Source: Acinetobacter sp. C26M
Lineage (GTDB): Bacteria > Pseudomonadota > Gammaproteobacteria > Pseudomonadales > Moraxellaceae
DNA: 64,000 nucleotides
Reading direction: 5' to 3'
NCBI RefSeq assembly: GCF_023702675.1
Contig: NZ_CP098478.1
Span: 3,410,001-3,474,000 of the forward strand
Each line of letters starts with the position of its first letter. Positions within the stretch are counted from its first letter, which is position 1. Below, one piece after another: positions 17,165 through 27,314 of the stretch. The notes under the pieces were generated by a model, which saw only the letters and a list, made by a program, of their open reading frames with translations, did no database searches and was not told the origin of the DNA. The translations under genes and the position numbers were made by a program.

Positions 17165-18880
17165 ATGCCACATGATGTTGATTTAATTATATTACTTGCT
17201 GTTGGTTTTGGTATGGCCCTTATTTTTGGCTATATCGCAGCACGTCTACGTCTACCTCCTTTGATTGGTTATTTAGTTGCAGGCATTATTATTAGTCCAA
17301 ATACGCCTGGCGTGGTCGGCGATATGCAACTTGCCAATCAGTTGGCTGAACTCGGGGTAATGTTCCTCATGTTCGGTGTGGGAATGCATTTCTCCCTCAA
17401 AGATTTACTGCAAGTACGTCGTATTGCTGTACCTGGAGCAATTTTACAGATTGCGGTAGCAACCTTACTCGGGATTGCAGTTTCTATGTTTTGGGGATGG
17501 AGCTTTGGCTCGGCACTCATCTTCGGCTTAAGCCTGTCTTGTGCCAGTACTGTTGTTCTGCTCAAGGCATTGGGTGATCGTGGCTTACTCGATTCCGTAA
17601 ATGGAAAAATTGCTGTCGGCTGGCTCTTGGTTGAAGACCTTGTGATGGTTTTAGCCTTGGTACTTTTACCCGCAACAGCAGTATTACTCGGTGGACAAGC
17701 GCTGCCGGGGACAGATACATCACAAAGTATCTGGATGACCATTGGCATTACCCTACTTAAAGTCACAGGTTTTATCGCCTTCATGCTGATTATTGGTAAA
17801 CGACTTGTGCCAATGATCATGCAATTCGTGGCACGTCTGGGCTCTCGTGAGCTGTTTACACTGACTGTCGTTGCAGCTGCGGTTTCGATTGCATACGGCT
17901 CTTATGCCGTGTTTGGCGTATCAATGGCACTTGGTGCATTCTTTGCGGGGATGGTGGTAAAAGAATCTGACTTTAGCCATCGTGCTGAAGAAGAAACCCT
18001 CCCCTTACGTGAAATCTTCTCGATTTTATTCTTTGTTTCAGTCGGTATGCTGTTTGATCCAAGCATCTTGCTTGAAGAGCCGTTACGTATTTTAGCCGTC
18101 GTTGCTATTATCATGATTGGCAAAACGCTAGCTGCAATGGCTTTAGTCCTGTTCTTCCGCTACCCAGTCAATACCGCCTTAACCGTAGGCGCCAGTTTGG
18201 CGCAAATTGGTGAGTTCTCCTTCATTTTGGCGACACTTGGCTTATCATTAGGTTTATTGACACCTGATGCACAAAACCTGATTCTTGCTGGTGCATTATT
18301 CTCAATTACCCTGAACTCTTTCGTGTTCTCTGCGATTGAACCTGTACAACGCTGGATTCGTGAGCGTTCGCATTTGGCACGGTTATTAGAGCGTAGTGGT
18401 GATCCACTGGCAATGTTACCAGATGAGGTAGATCAAGCTTATCTACGCGATCAGGTGGTAATTATCGGTTATGGGGGCGTCGGTCGTCGGATCAGTGAAA
18501 ACCTGATGGAGCAGAATATCAAAGTGGTGATTGCTGAAGAAAATCGTGAAATTGTTGAGAAGTTACGCGCTCAGGGCATTGCTGCTGTCAGCGGTGAAGC
18601 AACTGAACCCAATGTTCTGATTCAAGCTCATATTCAACATGCACGTCTATTGGTGATTTCACCGATGGATATTTTGGATATTCACCGCATTGTAGATATT
18701 TCTAAACAACTCAATCCTGAGATTCAGGTACTCATCTGCGCAGAAAGCAAAGAAGAAGCCGTGGTGATTCGCGAAGAAAATATTGGTGAAGTGTTCTATG
18801 CCAAAGAGGAAATGGCCAAGAACATGAGTCATCACATTCTCAACCAGATTGAACTTGCACATCAATCCGAAGCCCATTAA
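17165..18880 (+). CDS. ybaL: monovalent cation:proton antiporter-2 family protein, YbaL type
   Basis: This 571-residue inner-membrane transporter has about 12 hydrophobic segments in residues 1-390 with CPA2 features (LPPLIGYLVAGIIISP, SCASTVVLLKALG, GWLLVEDLVMV). A cytoplasmic RCK/TrkA-N domain follows from about residue 430, with the nucleotide motif VVIIGYGGVGRRISENL. Such proteins are relatives of KefB/KefC and exchange K+ or Na+ for H+. The lack of a separate KefF/KefG partner gene and the overall length favour the YbaL/RosB subgroup. Confidence 0.87.
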   Translation: MPHDVDLIILLAVGFGMALIFGYIAARLRLPPLIGYLVAGIIISPNTPGVVGDMQLANQLAELGVMFLMFGVGMHFSLKDLLQVRRIAVPGAILQIAVATLLGIAVSMFWGWSFGSALIFGLSLSCASTVVLLKALGDRGLLDSVNGKIAVGWLLVEDLVMVLALVLLPATAVLLGGQALPGTDTSQSIWMTIGITLLKVTGFIAFMLIIGKRLVPMIMQFVARLGSRELFTLTVVAAAVSIAYGSYAVFGVSMALGAFFAGMVVKESDFSHRAEEETLPLREIFSILFFVSVGMLFDPSILLEEPLRILAVVAIIMIGKTLAAMALVLFFRYPVNTALTVGASLAQIGEFSFILATLGLSLGLLTPDAQNLILAGALFSITLNSFVFSAIEPVQRWIRERSHLARLLERSGDPLAMLPDEVDQAYLRDQVVIIGYGGVGRRISENLMEQNIKVVIAEENREIVEKLRAQGIAAVSGEATEPNVLIQAHIQHARLLVISPMDILDIHRIVDISKQLNPEIQVLICAESKEEAVVIREENIGEVFYAKEEMAKNMSHHILNQIELAHQSEAH

Positions 18881-18896
18881 ATTATTTTAAAGGCAC

Positions 18897-18927
18897 AAAA
18901 AAGCGTACCTGAAGTACGCTTTTTTTC
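18897..18927. terminator. bidirectional intrinsic terminator
   Basis: AAAAAAGCGTAC and GTACGCTTTTTTT form a stem around CTGAA between the convergent antiporter gene and the minus-strand gene at 18936. Confidence 0.88.
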
Positions 18928-18935
18928 TTGGGAGA

Positions 18936-19214
18936 TTAGCTCAAATGAGTGGGTTGCTCGTCAATCACTTCAGCTTGCCATTGATTCATTTGCTTTTCTA
19001 GCAAACCAAACAATGCCGCCTGAATCATATGCTGTGCGACAGTTGGTGTTTGGTCTCCGAGTATAGCTTTTACCTCGTCACTAAACTGTATTTTGACTAA
19101 AGGCTCACCATCAGAACCCGCATTACGCAAAGCAAGCTCACCACCTTCGAGTTGAACCAGTTCAAGCACTGCTTCCTGATTACCAAATAATTCTTTTAAC
19201 TGTTGCATTGACAT
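18936..19214 (-). CDS. small conserved protein of unknown function
   Basis: I do not recognise a family for this 92-residue soluble, acidic protein. It has no cysteine and no membrane segment. Its features are a Leu/Glu-rich N-terminal half (LFGNQEAVLELVQLEGGELALRN) with a likely beta hairpin, and a C-terminal helix (VAQHMIQAALFGLLEKQMNQWQAEV). It is an orphan gene ending at a shared terminator, with a GGAGAAA ribosome site before the ATG. Confidence 0.72.
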   Translation of the reverse strand: MSMQQLKELFGNQEAVLELVQLEGGELALRNAGSDGEPLVKIQFSDEVKAILGDQTPTVAQHMIQAALFGLLEKQMNQWQAEVIDEQPTHLS

Positions 19215-19317
19215 AAATTTTCTCCATGTTTCAACATGGTGGCAAAGTATTTTGCGCTCACGTCCTATTTATATAAGTACTGTTAGCAAAGATTTCAAGT
19301 CATGTTTAAGATTTGAC

Positions 19318-19821
19318 TTAGAACTCCACCATTTCATTACGAAAACCATCAATTAAATGACTCAGTTCACGGTGCCACTCTCGTAGGATTTTAGCATCGG
19401 GCAACCAAGCCTGCGGGCTTTGCGTCACTTTAATAATCAGATTTGAAGAAGTCTCATTTTCAGGCTCTGGTGCTGTTGGCTCTGGTGCATATTGACACAT
19501 ACGGTATGCACGTTTTAGCTCTGCCACAAACCCATCTTTTGCCAGTTGCTGCAAGACTAAAACTTCGGGTGAGACCTGCCCTTTATCCGCCATGTGCTCT
19601 TCAATTGATTTAAAGGTCGGCTGTAAATCATTCAAACGGTAATAACGTACTAGTTCCTGCAAAAAAGCTAAAATTGCACCATGCAAATGGAAAACAGCAG
19701 CTTCGCGATAAGCCTGTGCCTGTTGAATATGTTCAGTTTTCTCAGCTTGTTGACATGCGAGACGAGCAAAATACAGTTTTTGATTGGTACGATCAGCATG
19801 ATAACGAGCAACACGGGACAT
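19318..19821 (-). CDS. DUF6586 family protein
   Basis: The 167-residue protein starts MSRVARYHADRTNQKLYFARLACQQAE, which matches the DUF6586 family seen in Pseudomonas and Acinetobacter. A conserved AAVFHLHGAILAFLQELVRYYRL follows. It is mostly helical, cytoplasmic and of unknown role. An ATG at 19887 would add 22 residues. The one at 19821 has GAAGGA at good distance and fits the family start. It is divergent from the EF-hand gene, with 84 bp between them. Confidence 0.75.
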   Translation of the reverse strand: MSRVARYHADRTNQKLYFARLACQQAEKTEHIQQAQAYREAAVFHLHGAILAFLQELVRYYRLNDLQPTFKSIEEHMADKGQVSPEVLVLQQLAKDGFVAELKRAYRMCQYAPEPTAPEPENETSSNLIIKVTQSPQAWLPDAKILREWHRELSHLIDGFRNEMVEF

Positions 19822-19905
19822 AATATTTTCCTTCAAGATCCTTTCGCTTGGATAGCTTAAGATTAAATGCTTTAATGATAAAATCAATATCTTTTGAGCC
19901 TACCC

Positions 19906-20250
19906 ATGCGTCATATTCAACAAGCCATACTGAGCTTAATATGTTGTATGGTCATTCCCATCGCTTATAGCTGCGAACCTGCTGGATTAGACTGGGAAAA
20001 GCTCTATGCCGATTATGATCTCAACCGAGATCAAATGATTGATCAAAATGAATGGAAAAAACTGATCCTGTTACAAGGCCAACCCGTTACTTGGCAAAAA
20101 CAGGTCCTCACAATCGACTCCAAAAGAATAAAAATCTTTAAAGCCTTAGATCTTAATCACAATGGCCTGATCGACCAGCAAGAAATGATCAATATTTATC
20201 AATATTTTACGAACCCTTGTCAGGGTTGGGGTTCAACTTGGGGTAAATAA
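19906..20250 (+). CDS. exported EF-hand protein
   Basis: This 114-residue protein has a signal peptide (about residues 1-22, LSLICCMVIPIAYS) and two canonical EF-hand loops: D38-x-N40-x-D42 through E49, and D82-x-N84-x-N86-G through E93. Both carry the Gly/Ile/Glu pattern of calcium-binding loops. Two further cysteines (C23 and C104) could form a disulfide in the periplasm. A TTG 12 bases earlier is a weaker start. The role is unknown, but calcium binding in the envelope is a fair inference. Confidence 0.78.
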   Translation: MRHIQQAILSLICCMVIPIAYSCEPAGLDWEKLYADYDLNRDQMIDQNEWKKLILLQGQPVTWQKQVLTIDSKRIKIFKALDLNHNGLIDQQEMINIYQYFTNPCQGWGSTWGK

Positions 20251-20265
20251 CAGTAGGATAAGTTA

Positions 20266-20626
20266 TCAGATATCCAACTCAAGTAGATAGAGTTTTCGCT
20301 TGGCAATGGCTTGAACCGTTGGATCAATCGGACGAATATTGCGAATAACCCAAGCAAAATATCCTTCAACCCAATACGTCGCACAAGCTGCGTCAACTTC
20401 ATCAAATTGCCACTGATCTACCTGATTCAATATCCACCAGTGTAACTGCAAAAACTAACGCCTTCACCCCATCATTCAAAAGAATTTTTTGATTCTCTAC
20501 AATCATCAAATCCTTCAGCGGCAACATTTCAGGTTGCCATGAGCGAACTTCAAGAGTTTTAATTTTCTTCGCTATTCGCTCAGCATTTGGCGCAACAATT
20601 GATAAAGCCGTATATTGCTTTAGCAT
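20266..20626 (-). pseudogene. ASCH-domain-like protein, broken by a one-base frameshift
   Basis: Two minus-strand frames together give one protein of about 119 residues. The 5' part (20626 to about 20420) reads MLKQYTALSIVAPNAERIA, then KTLEVRSWQP and KALVFAVTLVDIES. The 3' part continues VDQWQFDEVDAACATYWVEGYFAWVIRN in another frame. Removing one G (one C of the plus-strand CC at 20421-20422) joins them as ...DIES-VDQWQFD... . The total length of 361 bases is 3n+1, which agrees. The K-x-x-EVRSW motif and the C-terminal YFAWVIRNIRPI are ASCH-like, a fold that binds RNA or modified nucleosides. It may be a true pseudogene or a sequence error. Confidence 0.75.
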
Positions 20627-20632
20627 TGATAA

Positions 20633-20878
20633 TTAAGCTTTATCATCCGCAGCTTTGACACGGATGCCTTGGCTTTTTACTTTCAAGGTATTTAAACCTT
20701 TAATTGCTTTAATCGCTTCACGTGGATTTGGCATTTCAACAAAACCAAAACCTTTCGATTTACCCGTTGCTTCGTCTTTGACCACGACACAAGACTCAAC
20801 TTTTCCATATGCTTTGAATAAGTCGAGAATTTCCACATCAGTTACATTACGGTCTAAATTACGAACTAAAATTTTCAT
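20633..20878 (-). CDS. RNA-binding protein with one RRM domain
   Basis: This 81-residue protein is a single RNA recognition motif. RNP-2 is ILVRNL near the start and RNP-1 is KGFGFVEM in the middle, with the usual beta-alpha-beta spacing and a short charged C-terminus. Bacterial RRM proteins of this kind often bind single-stranded RNA and are cold- or growth-phase-regulated. The ATG at 20878 has AGG upstream. An upstream start would add eight residues outside the fold. It precedes the broken ASCH gene by 6 bp on the same strand. Confidence 0.9.
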   Translation of the reverse strand: MKILVRNLDRNVTDVEILDLFKAYGKVESCVVVKDEATGKSKGFGFVEMPNPREAIKAIKGLNTLKVKSQGIRVKAADDKA

Positions 20879-20942
20879 GCTAAAACCTAAAAGATGATTC
20901 ATTGTTTAATCAATGAATCAAAAGAAATTGAATCTGCCTAGT

Positions 20943-22922
20943 TTAATCGAAATCAATCCCAAAACCTAAATTGATTGCGGTAGTACGAGAACGATTGCTT
21001 TGGCCATAGGCACGTGGAATATCCCGATGAATCTGAACATCGACTAAATGTTGAGGTAAATCATTGAGGAAGTAACTTTCTATTTTTCTTCCTAACTCGT
21101 CATATTGATCTTGTGACCATAAATTTAAATTCTGTTTGGTCAAAATCAATTCATCTTCTGCACGAGTTAAGGCCACATACAGTACACGACGCTCTTCCTC
21201 CACATCATCAAAATCACCTTGTGCACGGGCATGTGGATATTGATTCGGAGAAACATGTGGGACATAACAGACTTTTTGTTCAGCACCCTTAGCAGAATGG
21301 ATGGTAATCAGCGTTACTAAATCTTGGTCAGGCGTTTTATCAATTTCTGAGATAGAAATTGGATCCAGTACATATTCCTCTAAGAACTCCCCAAGAGCAC
21401 TGTATTTACGTGCCAATTGCTTGACCAAATCAAAGTCTTTGACACGACGTGACCAATCTTTAGTTTTATAGTTATTTTCCAGCTGTTCATTCAGTGCATC
21501 CAGTGCGAGGCCAATACAAGCTTCGACATGCTGCTGTAATACATCGAGTTGCATCAAAATTAAAATCGCCTGTTGTGGTACTTTGCCATGCCGCTCTAAA
21601 CGTTGGCAACGGGCTTCGATATCAGGCAGTTGAATCAGTTCTTGCGCCAACTTACTGGCACCTACATCGCCCACGCCATCCCAAAGCGTCAGGAAACGCA
21701 TCCAGGCTAAATCATCCTGTGGGTTAACGCTGACCCGAAGTAAGCTCAATACGTCTTTAACATGTGCCGATTCAAGCAGTTTTACCCCACCAACAAAACG
21801 ATAGGGGATATTGGCTGCAATCAAAGCACCTTCCAAATAGCGTCCACTAAAACCTGAGCGCAGCAACACCATATGTTCTGCCCAAGCTGCACCTTGCATA
21901 TGACGACGATTCAAATCCTGAATAATCCAATTGGCTTCTTCAAACTCATTGCTCAAGATATGCAATTGTGGCTTTAAACCTTTGCCCCGATAAGCTCGTA
22001 GATGCTTGTCATATCCAATTTGGCTCTGCTCTAGCAGCCAATTGGATAAATCTAAAATACCTTGGGTCGAACGATAATTCATTTCCAAAGTCATTACTTC
22101 GGCATCAGGTACACGTTCTTTAAAGTGATGAATATTTTCAAAGTCTGCGCCACGGAAGCCGTAAATGGATTGTGCATCATCTCCGACACAAAACAGTTTT
22201 ACTTTGCCAACTAATGGCTGAAGCAAAGCCCACTGCAAAGGGTTAGTATCTTGCATTTCATCAACTAACAAAGCAGAGCAGAAACCTGTCACCCATTTCA
22301 CCAACTCTGGTGAACTTTGCAAATGCACTGCAACAATAGATAGGATGTCATCATAATCAAGAAAATTACGCTCTTGTTTGCGTTGCTCATAGGCTTTCAT
22401 CAATTCAGCAATTTGAGCTTTATACTCAACCGCTTGGGGTAACTGCTCAACCAATGCATCTGACAATTTGGTTTTGGTATTCCGCGCATAAGAATACAGA
22501 TCACACAACTCCGCAGCCTTCGGCAATACATTGCCCTTATCTTTGCCGCGCAATAAGCGGAACATCAGCAATTGATCATCTCGATCAATAATACTGAACT
22601 GACTTAGCCCAAAAGCACGTGGATTGCGACGTAGTAAATACATACAAAAAGTATGGAAGGTTGAAGCGCGTAAGCCCTTGGCCTGTGCACCCATATGCTG
22701 TTCAACACGAGTCACGATTTCACTTGCTGAACGTCGAGTAAAGGTCAAAATCTGAATTTGTTGTGCTGGCATACCTTGGTCAATTAAGTATGCTGCTCTT
22801 GCCACGATGGTTTTGGTTTTGCCACAGCCCGCCCCTGCCAAGACTAGACAATTCTGTGCTGTCGTTGTGGCTGCTTGTTTTTGTTGTGGATTCAGTTCAT
22901 CAATTAGCTTGGCAAGCGTCAT
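20943..22922 (-). CDS. UvrD/Rep-like superfamily 1 ATP-dependent DNA helicase
   Basis: This 659-residue protein carries SF1A helicase motifs: Q motif LNPQQKQAA, Walker A AGAGCGKTKT at about residues 29-38, motif II LLVDEMQDTN (DEMQD in place of the usual DEFQD), motif III GDDAQSIYGFRGAD, motif IV MNYRST, and motif VI VALTRAEDEL. It is shorter than UvrD and Rep (about 670-720) and lacks their long C-terminal tail. The start is ATG at 22922, since the longer frame begins with TTG. Confidence 0.9.
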   Translation of the reverse strand: MTLAKLIDELNPQQKQAATTTAQNCLVLAGAGCGKTKTIVARAAYLIDQGMPAQQIQILTFTRRSASEIVTRVEQHMGAQAKGLRASTFHTFCMYLLRRNPRAFGLSQFSIIDRDDQLLMFRLLRGKDKGNVLPKAAELCDLYSYARNTKTKLSDALVEQLPQAVEYKAQIAELMKAYEQRKQERNFLDYDDILSIVAVHLQSSPELVKWVTGFCSALLVDEMQDTNPLQWALLQPLVGKVKLFCVGDDAQSIYGFRGADFENIHHFKERVPDAEVMTLEMNYRSTQGILDLSNWLLEQSQIGYDKHLRAYRGKGLKPQLHILSNEFEEANWIIQDLNRRHMQGAAWAEHMVLLRSGFSGRYLEGALIAANIPYRFVGGVKLLESAHVKDVLSLLRVSVNPQDDLAWMRFLTLWDGVGDVGASKLAQELIQLPDIEARCQRLERHGKVPQQAILILMQLDVLQQHVEACIGLALDALNEQLENNYKTKDWSRRVKDFDLVKQLARKYSALGEFLEEYVLDPISISEIDKTPDQDLVTLITIHSAKGAEQKVCYVPHVSPNQYPHARAQGDFDDVEEERRVLYVALTRAEDELILTKQNLNLWSQDQYDELGRKIESYFLNDLPQHLVDVQIHRDIPRAYGQSNRSRTTAINLGFGIDFD

Positions 22923-22990
22923 ACAATCGGTCAATTAGAAGCGAAGTGTTATTTTAGCAGACTCAAGCCATTGAAATGTTTCCGACTGCA

Positions 22991-23019
22991 AAAACAAAAA
23001 GAGCATGTAAAATACATGC
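22991..23019 (-). terminator. intrinsic terminator of the HdeD-like gene
   Basis: On the minus strand GCATGTATTTTACATGC is followed by TCTTTTTGTTTTT. It lies about 20 bp after the stop of the gene at 23041. Confidence 0.75.
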
Positions 23020-23040
23020 CCTTGCTCTCAGGCTAACCCG

Positions 23041-23613
23041 TTAGACTGTGGTTGAACTATGTGGTAACTGTTTAATGGCACCAGCAAAAGTCAGGTAATT
23101 AATTCCTTGAAATAGAATATCAATCGCAAGGAACATACCAAGTACCCAGAAAGGTGAATCTGGTGATGATAAAATGAGAATACCTGTTAGTAGTGTCAAG
23201 ATACCTGAAAACAGTACCCAGCCCCAACCTGAAATAGGTCTGAGAATAAACGCGTTTACTGTACGAATAATCCCAGCAATGATTAATGCCACGGCTAAGA
23301 AACTGGTGAGCACCACCGCGGTAATCACGGGTGTGGTAAATGCAAAATAACCTGCGGCCAGATATAACACGCCAAACAAGGCCCATAACCACCGTGTGCC
23401 GCCTTTAAACACCATAAATGCAGCAACAAAATGCAAAATACCACCCAACATCATTAATACACCAAACAGCAATACTGCTGATAATGTAGCAAATGGTAAG
23501 GCGGCCAAAAGAACTAAGCCAAAAACAACCAATAATACGCCCAATAACAGATACCATTTACGATCAGCATGCAGCTGATTGCGAATCAGATCGTTACCCA
23601 CTGTTTTCATCAT
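23041..23613 (-). CDS. HdeD family membrane protein
   Basis: This 190-residue protein has six hydrophobic helices arranged as three hairpins, with short loops and the HdeD-type pattern WYLLLGVLLVVFGLVLLAALPFATLSAVLLFGVLMMLGGILH. In E. coli HdeD is linked to acid resistance at high cell density, but here no hdeA/hdeB neighbours are present, so the name gives family only. A second ATG lies at codon 2. AAGAG lies upstream. Confidence 0.88.
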   Translation of the reverse strand: MMKTVGNDLIRNQLHADRKWYLLLGVLLVVFGLVLLAALPFATLSAVLLFGVLMMLGGILHFVAAFMVFKGGTRWLWALFGVLYLAAGYFAFTTPVITAVVLTSFLAVALIIAGIIRTVNAFILRPISGWGWVLFSGILTLLTGILILSSPDSPFWVLGMFLAIDILFQGINYLTFAGAIKQLPHSSTTV

Positions 23614-23791
23614 TATTTACTCTTTTATCATCAATGTTATATCTCTATATTGATCGTGTTTTTCGCTGAGTTCTGTATAAGGCATGTTGAGAATTAATGA
23701 CGGAATGTCAGAAAATTGATGTTTAAACTGATCTTTTTTCAGTTGAATTATTATTTTTAGAGATATGGATAAGTCGAAACTTATCCACAAT

Positions 23792-24550
23792 TTATTTGAC
23801 CCAACCTATTTCTTGTGCGGTGAGTACACTTATTACCGTCTGCTCTAAACCGTTTGGCATTTTACTTTTGTGCTCCGAGAGAGGAATACGCCCCCCCATA
23901 ATTTCAGCTTCGGTTTGTGGATAGAGCGGCTGTTTATCTGCCTGTGCATAGCCAATCGGGAAAATAGGTTGACCATTGCTTAAATTATATTTATCGGTCG
24001 CGCCAAAACCATGCAATAACTCATGTACCAGTACCACATTGTTCTGTTCTGCTTGTTTTGCTGATGCAAATAAATTGACTGAACCAATACGTCCACGCTC
24101 CAATGCAGTCGAGTGTTTTAACTCACGTGTTTGCTTCGGATCATAGAAATTCAGATATAGAGTTAAGCTCGGTGAACCATCTGAAGATTGATGCTGCTGC
24201 CATGCATAAAAGCGAAACTTTAGACTCCACAGAATATTCTTCAGAATACTCGGCTGTTCAGACATCTTCGGTGGTGCTTGCTGCAATTCCCGTCCGATTT
24301 GAACCATAAAGTAGCTGCTTTGCCCTCGATATTGCTGGCTGTTTTTTTCCAGATACTGCTTCACCTCAGCAAAATCATCTTGCTGCAATTGTTGAATATA
24401 TTGCTGTGTTGTAGGCAACCCATCGGCGTTAATCGGATGCAACAATACATTAATCGGCTGATTCCAATCCTGATTTTGATCACGATAAGCATTGATCGCA
24501 ACGATCAACAATACCAGTAGTAAGCAAGCGACTCGGATATTTTTCCACAT
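23792..24550 (-). CDS. putative membrane-anchored zinc metallopeptidase
   Basis: The 252-residue protein has one N-terminal membrane segment (about residues 6-20) and then a soluble domain. The sequence HELLHGFGATDKY at residues 176-188 fits the extended zinc motif HExxHxxGxxD, with H176, H180 and possibly D186 as ligands and E177 as catalytic base. The last part contains a methionine-rich turn (AEIMGGRIPLSEHKSKMPN) that could be a Met-turn. I do not recognise a named family. The ATG at 24550 is preferred because GGGGAAG precedes it. The protease call is an inference from the motif. Confidence 0.7.
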   Translation of the reverse strand: MWKNIRVACLLLVLLIVAINAYRDQNQDWNQPINVLLHPINADGLPTTQQYIQQLQQDDFAEVKQYLEKNSQQYRGQSSYFMVQIGRELQQAPPKMSEQPSILKNILWSLKFRFYAWQQHQSSDGSPSLTLYLNFYDPKQTRELKHSTALERGRIGSVNLFASAKQAEQNNVVLVHELLHGFGATDKYNLSNGQPIFPIGYAQADKQPLYPQTEAEIMGGRIPLSEHKSKMPNGLEQTVISVLTAQEIGWVK

Positions 24551-24597
24551 GAACTTCTTCCCCAACCCAAAGTCATTATTATTTTTCTTTACTCAAT

Positions 24598-24622
24598 AAA
24601 AAATGCCAGCAATTGCCAGCAT
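24598..24622 (-). terminator. probable intrinsic terminator of topA
   Basis: On the minus strand ATGCTGGC-AATT-GCTGGCAT can form an 8-bp stem with two wobble pairs, followed by six T. It lies about 20 bp after the topA stop. Confidence 0.65.
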
Positions 24623-24641
24623 TCTCTTAACACTTAAATAA

Positions 24642-27281
24642 CTAAGCTTCTACCCATTTTCCATTTTGGAAAACTAGACTCCACTTGGTTTGTTTCCCTT
24701 CCACTGTCTCAGAACCTACATACTGTGCTTGGTTCTTACGGCTAAATTTCACCACCGTCGGATTGCCTTCAGGATCGACATCTGGCGCTTCCAACAAAAA
24801 TTGGTACTTCGGATCAAGTTGCTCAGCCACACTGCGTAATTCAGCCACTTTCGGTGCACGTGTTTCACGAATTTTCGGGAATTTGCTGGCTGCTAGGAAC
24901 AGACCTGCCGCGCCATCGCGTAACACGAAGAAATCATCATGCTTGGCTGAACGTAAGTGTTCCATTTTGATTGGATCAACACGCGGTGGCGCTGGTTGAC
25001 CGCTCTTTAATACTTTACGGGTATTGTCACAGCTTGAGCAGGCAAAGTAAGGTCCAAAACGACCTGTCTTTAACTGCATTTCACCATCACATTTATCACA
25101 TGGAATGGTTGGACCATCATAGCCCTTAATCTTGAATTCGCCTTCCTCGACTTCGTAACCATCACAATCTGGGTTATTACCACAGACATGCAATTTACGA
25201 CCACCATCGACCACATAGCTGTCCATTGCTGTACCGCATTTAGGACAACGGTGTTTCGACATCAAATCAGCAGTTTCAGCACCATCATCATCCGACAAAG
25301 CTGCTAAAGACTCGACTGGTGTTAAGTTGAGTGTGCCTTTACAGCGCTCTTTCGGCGGCAAGTTATAACCTGAGCAACCCAAGAATACACCTGTTGTTCC
25401 GGTACGAACTTGCATTGGACGCGAACATTCAGGACATGATACATCGGCAACTTCGACTGGCTGATTACGGCGCATGCCACTTTCACCCTGTGCATTGGTC
25501 AAACGTTTCTTGAAATCACCGTAGAAGGTATCCAGTAACTCTTTCCAATTACGCTCACCCATTGCAACACGGTCTAATTGACCTTCTAAATCAGCGGTAA
25601 AAGCATAATTCATCAGGTTATTAAAACTTTCATCCAAACGGTCTGTAACGATCTCACCCATCTTCTCTGCAAAGAGACGACGATTTTCCAGTTTTACATA
25701 ACCGCGTTCTTGAATAGTCGAAATAATCGCAGCATAAGTCGATGGACGACCAATCCCTTTTTTCTCTAATTCTTTCACCAAAGATGCTTCAGTAAAGCGT
25801 GCAGGTGGCTTGGTAAAATGCTGACTCGGATCAAGTTTTTCTAACTTAAGTACTTCACCGACTTTCACCGCAGGCAATAAAATATCATCATCAGATTTAT
25901 TGGCACCACGAACACGGGTAAAACCATCAAATACCAGTGTACGACCTTTCGCCTTTAACTCAACATTTGATGCTTCAACAGTCAATGTTGAAGATAAATA
26001 TTCTGCTGGTGTCATTTGACAGGCAACAAATTGACGCCAAATCAAATCATATAAACGCTGTGCATCACGCTCTACGCCCGCCAGTTTATCGCCAGTCAGA
26101 CCTACATCAGAAGGACGAATTGCTTCGTGGGCTTCTTGTGCACCCGCTTTATTGCCATAGCGATTTGGCTTGGCAGGGACATATTTTTCACCAAAATTTT
26201 GTTGTATATGGTTACGCACCATATTCACAGCGTCATCACTCAAAAAGGTGGAGTCTGTACGCATATAGGTAATAAAACCACCTTCATACAAGCGCTGCGC
26301 CAGCATCATGGTTTTCTTCACAGAAAAACCTAAACGCGTACTCGCTGCTTGTTGTAAAGTTGAAGTGATATACGGAGCGCTCGGATTAACTTTGGTTGGT
26401 TTATCTTCACGCAACGCCACTTTATATTCAGCATCTTTTAATACGCTGAGTAAGGCATCCGTTTCAGCTTTATTTTTAAGCTTGAGTGTTTTACCCGCTT
26501 GCTTAACCGCTTCAAGACGAATGTCTTCTTTCTTTGAAATGGTATCTGCAAAAACTTGCCAGTATTCTTCTGGAATAAATGCACGGATTTCACGTTCACG
26601 TTCAACCACCAGTTTCACAGCAACGGATTGCACACGTCCTGCTGATAAACCACGGGCAATTTTTTCCCACAGTAATGGCGACACCATAAAGCCCACTACA
26701 CGGTCGAGAAAACGACGCGCCTGTTGAGCATTAACACGGTTTAAATCAAGTCGTGTTGGCTGTTTAAAGGCTTCCTGAATGGCATTTTTGGTAATTTCAT
26801 TAAAGACCACACGATGGTAGCGACTATCATCGCCACCAATGACTTCTCTTAAATGCCAAGCAATTGCTTCCCCTTCTCTATCCAAATCCGTTGCGAGATA
26901 GATTGCATCTGCATCTTTGGCGAGTTTTTTTAGTTCGGCAACCACATGTTCTTTGCCTGGGAGCACTTCATAATGTGCGATCCAGTCATGCTCGGGATCG
27001 ACACCCATACGATTGATCAGTGCAGACTGTGCTTTTTCGGCTTTCTGTTGATCCGTTAATTTGGCACGGGTTGCAGGCTTCTTTTCAGTGGATTTCGCCC
27101 CGCCTCCTGTCGGTAAATCACGCACATGACCGACCGATGACTTCACCACATATTGTGAACCCAAATATTTATTAATTGTTTTCGCTTTTGCAGGCGACTC
27201 CACAATCACTAAGGCACGTTTCTTTGCAGCAGATGCGGAAGCTGCTGTGCTTTCTGAAGCAGAGCGTGGAGTATTCGCCAT
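24642..27281 (-). CDS. topA: DNA topoisomerase I
   Basis: TopA relaxes negative supercoils and is essential for chromosome topology. The 879-residue protein begins with a short Ala/Ser-rich extension, then the TOPRIM domain ([19 protein letters not shown], and [20 protein letters not shown] with the DxDxE metal site). The catalytic Tyr lies in [12 protein letters not shown]. The C-terminal part has zinc-ribbon repeats with [18 protein letters not shown] and CDKCDGEMQ, followed by tail domains that bind single-stranded DNA. The gene lies 33 bp after a small membrane-protein gene on the same strand. Confidence 0.96.
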   Translation of the reverse strand: MANTPRSASESTAASASAAKKRALVIVESPAKAKTINKYLGSQYVVKSSVGHVRDLPTGGGAKSTEKKPATRAKLTDQQKAEKAQSALINRMGVDPEHDWIAHYEVLPGKEHVVAELKKLAKDADAIYLATDLDREGEAIAWHLREVIGGDDSRYHRVVFNEITKNAIQEAFKQPTRLDLNRVNAQQARRFLDRVVGFMVSPLLWEKIARGLSAGRVQSVAVKLVVEREREIRAFIPEEYWQVFADTISKKEDIRLEAVKQAGKTLKLKNKAETDALLSVLKDAEYKVALREDKPTKVNPSAPYITSTLQQAASTRLGFSVKKTMMLAQRLYEGGFITYMRTDSTFLSDDAVNMVRNHIQQNFGEKYVPAKPNRYGNKAGAQEAHEAIRPSDVGLTGDKLAGVERDAQRLYDLIWRQFVACQMTPAEYLSSTLTVEASNVELKAKGRTLVFDGFTRVRGANKSDDDILLPAVKVGEVLKLEKLDPSQHFTKPPARFTEASLVKELEKKGIGRPSTYAAIISTIQERGYVKLENRRLFAEKMGEIVTDRLDESFNNLMNYAFTADLEGQLDRVAMGERNWKELLDTFYGDFKKRLTNAQGESGMRRNQPVEVADVSCPECSRPMQVRTGTTGVFLGCSGYNLPPKERCKGTLNLTPVESLAALSDDDGAETADLMSKHRCPKCGTAMDSYVVDGGRKLHVCGNNPDCDGYEVEEGEFKIKGYDGPTIPCDKCDGEMQLKTGRFGPYFACSSCDNTRKVLKSGQPAPPRVDPIKMEHLRSAKHDDFFVLRDGAAGLFLAASKFPKIRETRAPKVAELRSVAEQLDPKYQFLLEAPDVDPEGNPTVVKFSRKNQAQYVGSETVEGKQTKWSLVFQNGKWVEA

Positions 27282-27314
27282 AATAAATCGTTTTTCCTAT
27301 GATCAATCAGAGAG

